NCBI GenBank assembly: GCA_964580405.1
Contig: CAZOKM010000053.1
Location: 1 to 11,704 of the forward strand
Source: JAGTRI01 sp964580405
Lineage (GTDB): Archaea; Thermoproteota; Bathyarchaeia; Bathyarchaeales; DTEX01
DNA length: 11,704 nucleotides
Direction of reading: 5' to 3'
Part shown: piece by piece, positions 1 to 5,311 of the stretch
Layout: every line of letters starts with the position of its first letter
Position numbering within the stretch: the stretch's first letter is position 1
Made by a program: the position numbers and the translations under genes
The notes under the pieces: model-generated
The model's database searches: none
Told to the model about the DNA's origin: nothing
Seen by the model: only the letters and a program-made list of their open reading frames with translations

Positions 1-1
1 C

Positions 2-508
2 TATTATGCAGAATATTATAGAAATTATCTACAGAATTTAACAAATGACATTCAAATGATAGTGAAAGAAGAATCACCAATTCATATGAACGCAATAGTA
101 AACAGGATTGCTACTGTCTATGGAATTAAAAAGACTGGTACGAGAATACAAAGGATAATAAAGCAAGCCATAAAATTGGGTGTTCAACAGAATTTATTCC
201 AAAAAAACGGAGAATTTCTCTGGAGTGGAAATAGCGTTCTTCCACGTGTTCCAGAGTATGGCGAATCACCAAGACCAATAGAGGAAATAGCGATTGAAGA
301 AATTATGACTGCGGTAGAAATCATAGTAAAGAAGGAAATAGGTATAACACGTGAATCATTAATTTCAACCACTGCCCGTGTTTTCGGATATAATAGAACA
401 GGAGCTAATATTGAAGATAGAATAAATGCAGCTATTCAACAACTCCTGCAAAAAGGATTATTCTCGACATATGGAGACCAAATTATCCTTACACATAAAG
501 ATACTTAA
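2..508 (+). CDS. C-terminal fragment of DUF3320-type helicase-associated protein (5' end off window)
   Basis: The frame is open from the left edge, so the first ATG (base 56) is probably internal and the window holds only the last 168 codons. Two homologous halves are visible: one has ESPIHMNAIVNRIATVYGIK, then KTGTRIQR and EFLW; the other has EIGITRESLI, then RVFGYNRTGANIEDRINAAI and QIIL. This paired winged-helix-like pattern, with a TG-x-I motif and a terminal strand in each half, is what I know of DUF3320. That domain usually closes very large proteins with DUF4011, a superfamily 1 helicase and often a Vsr-like nuclease, some of which are counted as antiviral defence. Helicase and nuclease parts, if present, lie outside the window. 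The gene is AT-rich (13 of the first 60 bases are G or C, against 36 of 60 at 661-720), suggesting recent acquisition. The family call is from pattern recognition; the defence role is inference. Confidence 0.72.
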   Translation, partial: YYAEYYRNYLQNLTNDIQMIVKEESPIHMNAIVNRIATVYGIKKTGTRIQRIIKQAIKLGVQQNLFQKNGEFLWSGNSVLPRVPEYGESPRPIEEIAIEEIMTAVEIIVKKEIGITRESLISTTARVFGYNRTGANIEDRINAAIQQLLQKGLFSTYGDQIILTHKDT

Positions 509-540
509 TATAGAGAATTGCTCAAATAACATAAATTGTT

Positions 541-560
541 AGATAGGTATGTTCATATCT
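541..560. promoter_or_regulatory. imperfect palindrome, candidate operator before the HTH gene
   Basis: TATG-TT-CATA forms a perfect dyad at 548-557. It is flanked by AGA (541-543) and TCT (558-560), which are complementary but offset by a few bases. It lies just upstream of the likely TATA box and 41 bases before the ATG of a helix-turn-helix protein, a usual place for autoregulation. Short AT-rich dyads occur by chance, so confidence is low. Confidence 0.3.
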
Positions 561-562
561 CC

Positions 563-570
563 GTTTATTG
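563..570 (+). promoter_or_regulatory. TATA-like box for the HTH-DUF5752 gene
   Basis: GTTTATTG lies about 35 bases before the ATG at 601. Initiation about 25 bases downstream would fall near 590, giving a leader of some ten bases with GGCGGA just before the ATG. It is a single weak match. Confidence 0.35.
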
Positions 571-600
571 CAGTATTTAGTGGTTAATGGGGATGGCGGA

Positions 601-1137
601 ATGAACGAGAACAAGGCGAAAATACTTGAGTTGATGTGGGCTAACGAGAACCACGCGGAGTTCGGGCAAATCGCGAAGGTAACGGGGCTGAAGCCTCGCG
701 CGTTGAACATGCACCTGAGGGGGCTCGTGAAGGACGGGTACATCGCGAAGGAGAAGTGGCACGAATACGCCCTGACGTCTCTGGGCAGAGAGGTACTTGG
801 GTTCCCCAAGACGGATGGGAAGCTCGCCCAGAAAGTGCTGGGTAGGACGCCGCAGGAAACGGTTTTCCGCTTCTACAGGGGAATCGACCAGCCTGCGGGA
901 GTGACGTCGGACAGCCTCGAGGACTTCTGCGAGAAGCTAGGGGCGATGGACGCAGCGATAGTCGAGTTCCACGTCGGTAGGGGAGACTTCGAAGCGTGGA
1001 TCGTCGCCCTCGGAGACGCTGAGCTGGCGAAGAGGCTGAAAGGCATCCGCGAAGCGAAGCTGACCGGAGAACCCCTCCGCAAAAAGGTCCACGAAACAGT
1101 CAAATCCAGACACGCCGAACTGCTTAACGCGAAATAA
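601..1137 (+). CDS. HTH (MarR/TrmB-like winged helix) protein with C-terminal DUF5752 domain
   Basis: This 178-residue protein is probably a cytosolic DNA-binding regulator. Residues 5-66 form a winged helix-turn-helix: ILELMWANENHAEFGQIAKV is helix 1-2, TGLKPRALNMHLRGLVKDGY is the recognition-helix region, and YALTSLGREVL is the wing and closing helix. Residues 88-172 match the DUF5752 pattern, with FRFYRG, then SLEDFCEKL, IVEFHVGRGDFEAWI, LGDAELAKRL and a C-terminal helix GEPLRKKVHETV. The domain's function is unknown to me. The ATG at 601 is preferred over in-frame TTG 568 and GTG 580 because the conserved part begins right after it and the longer starts would fall in or at the TATA-like box. 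It is a single gene closed by a strong terminator. Its GC-rich coding contrasts with the AT-rich fragment to its left. Confidence 0.8.
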   Translation: MNENKAKILELMWANENHAEFGQIAKVTGLKPRALNMHLRGLVKDGYIAKEKWHEYALTSLGREVLGFPKTDGKLAQKVLGRTPQETVFRFYRGIDQPAGVTSDSLEDFCEKLGAMDAAIVEFHVGRGDFEAWIVALGDAELAKRLKGIREAKLTGEPLRKKVHETVKSRHAELLNAK

Positions 1138-1153
1138 GCACCTGCGTATGTGC

Positions 1154-1185
1154 GTTAGGTCTGCCCTAACCTCCTCCCTTTTTTT
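1154..1185 (+). terminator. hairpin plus T-run terminator after the HTH gene
   Basis: GTTAGG (1154-1159) and CCTAAC (1165-1170) form a perfect 6-bp stem with a 5-base loop. Eight bases later comes a run of seven T (1179-1185). T-runs are the main archaeal termination signal. It sits 16 bases after the HTH stop codon. Confidence 0.75.
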
Positions 1186-1227
1186 CTAACACACAAAAAG
1201 CCACGTTGAAGCGGACGTCCTCTCAAT

Positions 1228-1236
1228 CATAATTAA
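1228..1236 (+). promoter_or_regulatory. TATA-like box for the rtcA-like/htpX transcript
   Basis: The AT-rich element CATAATTAA, followed by GGG, lies about 35 bases before the ATG at 1270. Predicted initiation near 1258 leaves a short leader containing GGGGCGG (1258-1264) as ribosome-binding sequence. Confidence 0.4.
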
Positions 1237-1269
1237 GGGAGACTGCACCATACTCAAGGGGCGGTTGCG

Positions 1270-2313
1270 ATGATAGAGGTTGACGGGAGCCAGAAAAGCG
1301 GAAGCGGAACCATCCTGCGGCTCTCCGTCGCACTCGCCACAATAAAGGGTGAGTCGCTTCACATTTACAACATACGAAAAAGGCGTAATGACCCCGGGCT
1401 GAAACCCCAACACCTCGAAGCCGTGCTCACTGCAGCCAAAATGTGCAGCGCAACCGTCAGGGGCGCCTCGCTGGGCTCACAGGAGATTTGGTTCGAGCCC
1501 CACAAGATAAGGGGCGGGGAGGTGATGGCTGAAATTGGGACAGCGGGCAGCATCCTGATGCTTGTTTTGACGGTTTTGCCATTGTGCCTGTTTGCTTCGC
1601 AGCCCGTGGACCTGCTAATAACTAAGGGGGGAACCGATGTCCGCCACTCGCCTACGGTGAACTATCTCAGGTTTGTTCTGCTGCCGACGCTTGAAAAGAT
1701 GGGTGTTGAGGCGTCCATCGAAGTCAACAAGTACGGCTACTACCCGAAAGGCATGGGCGAAGTCAGGCTGAAGATTCAGCCGTGCAAACAATTGGTGCCG
1801 ATTAGACGCGCAGAATTCGGAAATATTTTTTCAGTAGAGGGCGTCTCAACCTGCACGTTCCTCGCTGACAGGAAGGTCGCGGAGCGCCAAGCGAAGGAGG
1901 CGGAGGGGCTGCTGTCGTCCCGTGGTCTTAAGCCCAGAATTGAGGTGGTTAACGACTTCTCAAATCCGCTGCAGAAGGGGAGCTCGCTGGTCCTGTGGTG
2001 CAAGACCGACGCTGGAGCGTTGTTAGGCGGCGACGCAATCGGCGAGCTGCGGAAGACAAGCGAGGCTGTGGCTCAAGAAGCCGTTGGCAACCTACTCGCA
2101 GAGGTTGGAACCAAGGCGACGGTCGACGTCCACCTCGCTGACATGCTCATCCCGTTCATGGCTTTGGCTAGAGGCGAGTCAGAGTACCTTACACGTGTGG
2201 TCACGGAGCACGTCGAGTCGAACCTGTGGCTCGCATCGACCATACTAGGCACCAAATACAGAATTGAGAAGAAGGGGGAGCTTTTCAGAGTAACAATTAT
2301 ATCGGGGTTTTAA
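1270..2313 (+). CDS. rtcA: RNA 3'-terminal phosphate cyclase family protein (RtcA-like)
   Basis: The family converts RNA 3'-phosphate ends to 2',3'-cyclic phosphates through a covalent adenylyl-histidine. At 347 residues it is of normal full length. Visible landmarks are DGSxxxGxGxILR (5-17), NIRxxRxxPGLxPQHL (34-49), GTAGS (90-94), GGTDVxxSP (120-128), the central insert domain near 185-280, LAD (289-291) and TEHVESNLW (312-320), where His314 occupies the adenylylated histidine position. Three conserved motifs are altered: the usual GEGGGQ reads KSGSGT, the [RH]G-x2-P-x-GGG signature reads YGYYPKGMG, and ADQ reads ADM. It may thus be a divergent subfamily with changed activity rather than a textbook RtcA. 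The start is the ATG before MIEVDGS, preceded by GGGGCGG. htpX begins 25 bases after the stop, so co-transcription is likely. Family assignment is firm; activity is uncertain. Confidence 0.88.
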   Translation: MIEVDGSQKSGSGTILRLSVALATIKGESLHIYNIRKRRNDPGLKPQHLEAVLTAAKMCSATVRGASLGSQEIWFEPHKIRGGEVMAEIGTAGSILMLVLTVLPLCLFASQPVDLLITKGGTDVRHSPTVNYLRFVLLPTLEKMGVEASIEVNKYGYYPKGMGEVRLKIQPCKQLVPIRRAEFGNIFSVEGVSTCTFLADRKVAERQAKEAEGLLSSRGLKPRIEVVNDFSNPLQKGSSLVLWCKTDAGALLGGDAIGELRKTSEAVAQEAVGNLLAEVGTKATVDVHLADMLIPFMALARGESEYLTRVVTEHVESNLWLASTILGTKYRIEKKGELFRVTIISGF

Positions 2314-2338
2314 TTCTAGTTGCTTTTTGGTGATTGGG

Positions 2339-3304
2339 GTGAATACAGCAAAATTGCAGGTTTCAATGGTCGGGACAGTCGCAGCCATCATCGGGCTTTC
2401 CACGCTGTTCATGACCATCATCCTGTCGCTGTTCGACGCGCTGAGCTTTTACACGCTTGCGCTGATGATCGTTTTCATGAACGTCGTTCAGTGGCTGTTC
2501 GCACCTTACCTGATCGACATGATGTACAGGGTCAGGAAGGTCTCGAGGGCGGAGGAGCCCGAGCTCTACAGCATGGTGGACAGGCTGAGCCAGAAGAGCG
2601 GCATCAAGCCCCCGACGCTGGTCATCGCCAAGATTCCGATTCCTAACGCCTTCGCCTACGGCTCTCCCGTGTCCGGGACCCGCGTCGCCGTGACCAGCGG
2701 CTTGCTGAACACCTTGGAGAACGAGGAGATAGAAGCCGTCATCGGTCACGAGCTGGGGCACCTTAGACACCGCGACGTCCAGGTCATGATGTTCGTTTCG
2801 ATCCTTCCCGCCCTCTTCTATTACCTGGGGTACTCGATGATGTGGTCGTCCGCTTACAGCCGAAGCGAAAGAGACAGAGGCAACTCTATGGCGCTCATCG
2901 GGATGCTGAGCATCCTGCTCTACTGGGTGCTGACGTTCTTCACGCTTTACCTCAGCCGGCTGAGGGAGTTTTATGCTGACAGGCACAGCGTGTCCGTGGT
3001 CGACGACGGGCCGAGGAAGCTCTCCGAGGGGCTCGTCAAGATAGCTGAGTACACAGAAAGGACCAAGAGGCAGCACCGCAGCGGCTACAACATGAGCTCC
3101 CTCAAAACCCTCTTCATCTCCGACCCCGACAACGCGGCGAACGACCTTAAGGAGCTTTACCAGACGAACATCTGGAGAGGCGACCAAGACCTCGTGGCGA
3201 AGTACATGAACCGACAGGTGACCTCGGCGGACGCGTTCGCCGAGCTGTTCTCGACGCACCCGAACATGGTGAAGAGGCTCAGGGCGCTCCAGCAGCTGCC
3301 CTAA
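2339..3304 (+). CDS. htpX: HtpX-type membrane zinc metalloprotease (M48)
   Basis: M48 HtpX proteases degrade misfolded membrane proteins from the cytoplasmic face. Numbered from GTG 2339 (321 residues), two N-terminal membrane helices occupy about 10-32 and 36-58. The zinc site HELGHLRHRD starts at residue 137 (HExxH), further hydrophobic helices span about 148-165 and 183-207, and REFYADRHS supplies the third zinc ligand, a glutamate near residue 210. NAFAYG and VAVTSGLL before the zinc site are typical of the family. GTG 2339 is preferred because GGTGAT (2329-2334), a perfect anti-16S match, lies 4 bases upstream; TTG 2327 and GTG 2330 would overlap that element, and ATG 2366 remains possible. 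The gene follows rtcA closely with no clear promoter between. A T-run follows the stop. Confidence 0.93.
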   Translation: MNTAKLQVSMVGTVAAIIGLSTLFMTIILSLFDALSFYTLALMIVFMNVVQWLFAPYLIDMMYRVRKVSRAEEPELYSMVDRLSQKSGIKPPTLVIAKIPIPNAFAYGSPVSGTRVAVTSGLLNTLENEEIEAVIGHELGHLRHRDVQVMMFVSILPALFYYLGYSMMWSSAYSRSERDRGNSMALIGMLSILLYWVLTFFTLYLSRLREFYADRHSVSVVDDGPRKLSEGLVKIAEYTERTKRQHRSGYNMSSLKTLFISDPDNAANDLKELYQTNIWRGDQDLVAKYMNRQVTSADAFAELFSTHPNMVKRLRALQQLP

Positions 3305-3321
3305 ATGCGTAATAAAGTCTC

Positions 3322-3327
3322 TTTTTT
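3322..3327 (+). terminator. T-run terminator after htpX
   Basis: Six consecutive T lie 18 bases after the htpX stop with no clear stem-loop before them. This fits U-tract-only archaeal termination. A second AT-rich stretch follows before the next promoter. Confidence 0.45.
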
Positions 3328-3350
3328 CGTTATTTTCTGACAAAACCACG

Positions 3351-3363
3351 ATAAGGCTTAAGA
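3351..3363 (+). promoter_or_regulatory. TATA-like box for the phosphoribosyltransferase-cgi121 operon
   Basis: ATAAGG followed by CTTAAGA resembles a purine-rich BRE plus TATA box. Initiation about 25 bases downstream (near 3385) leaves a leader of roughly 20-25 bases containing two GAGG ribosome-binding motifs. Confidence 0.45.
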
Positions 3364-3405
3364 CCGTAAAGGACGATTCTAATAGTGAGTCCTGAGGAAT
3401 GAGGA

Positions 3406-4008
3406 TTGAGCTTGGACGTTGTTTTCGAGGTCCCGTCGTGGGATGTAATCTACGATATGCTGCTGAACCTCGCCGACAAGGTACGCGCGGACGGCTTCCA
3501 CCCAGAGGTCATCGTCGGCATTTCCCGCGGCGGCTGGCCGCCAGCGAGGGTCATGTCTGACCTTCTCGGCAACACGAAGCTCGCGAACGTGACAGTCGAG
3601 TTCTACGTGGGGGTCGCCAAGCCGTCGGACGAGCCGTTCATCACGCAGCCCGTTTCGCTGTCGGTGGAGGGCAAGAACGTGATGCTGTTCGACGACGTGG
3701 CCGACACGGGCAAGAGCCTTCGCCTCGTGAAGGACCACCTCCTCATCAACGGCGCGAAAAGCGTGAAGACGGCGACGATTTTCTACAAGCCGTGGAGCGT
3801 CGTCGAACCCGACTACTACGAGACCGAGACGCGGAGCTGGATCGTCTTCCCGTGGGAGCGCAAGGAAACCATCCGTAACCTCGTCAGGGACTGCGGGAAG
3901 GAGGGAATCCCGATTGAGAAGGCGGAGGACAAGCTCGCGGACGGCGGCATGGACCGGCGCCTCATCGACCGCTTCCTGAAAGAGGTCCAAAAGGAAGAGA
4001 AGAAATGA
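3406..4008 (+). CDS. purine-type phosphoribosyltransferase
   Basis: It probably transfers the phosphoribosyl group of PRPP to a purine base (hypoxanthine, guanine or xanthine) in cytosolic nucleotide salvage. The PRPP-binding motif is clear: NVMLFDDVADTGKSL (91-105) after a beta strand, with two acidic residues and the TGKS phosphate loop. The N-terminal IVGISRGGWPPARVM (36-50) carries the usual SRGG pyrophosphate loop. The C-terminal third, with KPWSVVEPDYY and WIVFPWERKETIR, resembles archaeal xanthine/hypoxanthine enzymes. Two TTG starts are possible: 3406 with GAGG at 3394-3397, and 3412 with GAGG at 3401-3404. The stop codon overlaps the cgi121 start as ATGA, indicating translational coupling. 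Base specificity cannot be read from the sequence. Confidence 0.87.
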   Translation: MSLDVVFEVPSWDVIYDMLLNLADKVRADGFHPEVIVGISRGGWPPARVMSDLLGNTKLANVTVEFYVGVAKPSDEPFITQPVSLSVEGKNVMLFDDVADTGKSLRLVKDHLLINGAKSVKTATIFYKPWSVVEPDYYETETRSWIVFPWERKETIRNLVRDCGKEGIPIEKAEDKLADGGMDRRLIDRFLKEVQKEEKK

Positions 4009-4562
4009 GAGAGGCGGAGCTCCTCAGCAAATGGCTGGCCGTCGATGGCTTCAGGAACGTGGATCTCGCTGACCCCAAGAAGTTGATTGACGGGATTAAG
4101 GCTCAAGCGACTGACTGCTGCGTCCAGCTGCTTGACCCGAGCCTCGTCGCCGGCTTCGACCACCTCTACTTCGCGTCGCTGAACGCCCTGAAAGCCTCCG
4201 AAGCAAGGAGGAACATTTCGAAGGACCTCGCGGTCGAAGTCCTGCTCTACGCATCGGGGCAGCACCAAATCAGCAAAGCCATCCAGCTTCTGGGCATCAA
4301 GCCCGACTCCCGAGAGGTGGCTGTTCTCGTCATGGCTGAGACGCGCAACAAAGCGGAGGAAGCCATGGAAAGGGTCTCGGGTCTGCTGAAGGGCGAACGG
4401 TGCGACGGAGTAATCGAATTAACGGAAAAGAAGATTCCTAGAATCAGGTCAGCCTTCAACATCGGAAAGGAAGAAATCGGGGCAGCGAAGAGAACCTCTG
4501 AAAATCAGGCAGTCTCGGACCTTATTGTCGAACGCTGCGCCCTCTTAGCTGCTCAGGTTTAG
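4005..4562 (+). CDS. cgi121: KEOPS complex subunit Cgi121
   Basis: Cgi121 binds the Bud32 kinase within KEOPS and helps recruit tRNA through its 3' CCA end for t6A synthesis at position 37 of ANN-decoding tRNAs. The 185-residue length fits the family. Diagnostic segments are LLDPSLVAGFDHLYFASLNA (42-61) and the core RRNISKDLAVEVLLYASGQH (68-87), followed by QISKAIQLLGI (88-98), where family members typically read NIS...E.LLY.SG..QI..AI...GI. The gene overlaps the phosphoribosyltransferase by 4 bases (ATGA), so the two are surely co-transcribed. Its last 18 bases also encode, on the other strand, the end of the convergent THUMP gene. No other KEOPS gene (kae1, bud32, pcc1) is in the window. 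Confidence 0.9.
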   Translation: MREAELLSKWLAVDGFRNVDLADPKKLIDGIKAQATDCCVQLLDPSLVAGFDHLYFASLNALKASEARRNISKDLAVEVLLYASGQHQISKAIQLLGIKPDSREVAVLVMAETRNKAEEAMERVSGLLKGERCDGVIELTEKKIPRIRSAFNIGKEEIGAAKRTSENQAVSDLIVERCALLAAQV

Positions 4563-5087
4563 CCCGCTCTTCTCTTTCACGACCGAGAGCACGCCGTCAG
4601 GCTCAATAATGGAGACGCCAGTCAACCCGCCCACGACCTCAACAAGGACAATCTTGTCTGGCTCGTGAAGGTCCACCTTTCTTTGTATGTTCTCGGCGAC
4701 CGCTTCGACAATCTCCATGGACGTGAGGGTCGTGTGCCTCTTCTCGACGGTGACCCTGAACGTCTCGCCCTCGCCTATGCGCGGCGACAGCTCGATGCTC
4801 GCTATCTTGATGTCTTCGAGGTTCGTGGGCACGACGGCTTCGACGGGGACGAACCGGAGCGTGAACCGGAACTCCTCGGGTCGGCTCCTCAACATACTCC
4901 TGAGCTGTTCGATGGCTTTCTTCGGGTCGAGCTTGGTCTTGGCGGCAACCAGCCCTGTGACTGCCGTCCTCTCCACCACTGGCTCGTGGTCGCCGACCTC
5001 GTTCAGCAGGAACCAGACCTCCGAGCAGGCGTCGTTCTCCATGGTCCTCGGCGTCGAAACGAGGAGGTTGAAGTCGCTCATGACCAT
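4545..5087 (-). CDS. THUMP-domain protein, archaeal Tan1-like
   Basis: Archaeal and eukaryotic Tan1-type proteins bind tRNA through THUMP and assist N4-acetylcytidine formation in the D-arm, so an RNA-binding tRNA-modification role is likely. Counting from the ATG at 5087, the protein has 180 residues. An N-terminal ferredoxin-like region opens with SDFNLLVSTPRTMENDACSE and VWFLLNEVGD and includes AAKTKLDPKKAIEQLRSML. THUMP proper covers about 60-165, with FRFTLRFVPVEAVVPTNLED, GETFRVTVEKRHTTLTSMEI, DLHEPDKIVLVEVVGGLTGV and SIIEPDGVLSVVK. In-frame ATG 5138 would add 17 residues without family-like character; ATG 5081 is equally plausible. It converges on cgi121, with which it overlaps by 18 bases, and diverges from ABCE1. 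No catalytic domain is present, so a partner enzyme is expected elsewhere. Confidence 0.85.
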   Translation of the reverse strand: MVMSDFNLLVSTPRTMENDACSEVWFLLNEVGDHEPVVERTAVTGLVAAKTKLDPKKAIEQLRSMLRSRPEEFRFTLRFVPVEAVVPTNLEDIKIASIELSPRIGEGETFRVTVEKRHTTLTSMEIVEAVAENIQRKVDLHEPDKIVLVEVVGGLTGVSIIEPDGVLSVVKEKSGLNLSS

Positions 5088-5148
5088 AACCGTCACTTTC
5101 GTCGAACTGTGTGATTCATAATCGTATTTGGGTCGCATTTTGGGTGGT

Positions 5149-5172
5149 CAGTGAAGAAACTACGTGTCACTG
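5149..5172 (+). other. 6-bp inverted repeat in the THUMP/ABCE1 divergent spacer
   Basis: CAGTGA (5149-5154) and TCACTG (5167-5172) are perfect reverse complements separated by 12 bases. The position between two divergent genes allows an operator or a short structured RNA. Only the symmetry is seen; function is unknown. Confidence 0.3.
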
Positions 5173-5258
5173 CTGGTGCTCCACGCCGTCGCCACACATC
5201 ATTCCAAAAAACCATTTCGCTCAGCACTTATTTATCTGTTCTGCCGGTCGGGAAAAAC

Positions 5259-5269
5259 AAATTTATTAG
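5259..5269 (+). promoter_or_regulatory. TATA box for ABCE1
   Basis: AAATTTATTAG, preceded by a purine-rich GGGAAAAAC, is a good archaeal BRE/TATA match. Initiation about 25 bases on (near 5288-5291) gives a leader of roughly 20 bases to the inferred start at 5312. This places the 5' end of the mRNA downstream of any earlier start codon. Confidence 0.6.
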
Positions 5270-5311
5270 CCCGCGCTCATCCTTATTCGAGGGTCTCAGG
5301 GGCGAACTACG

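Noticed and set aside
2363..3349. Long antisense open frame opposite htpX (about 328 codons)
   Set aside because: It is rich in His, Val, Arg and Asp without domain character, arises from GC-rich codon bias on the other strand, and lies opposite a clear HtpX protease.
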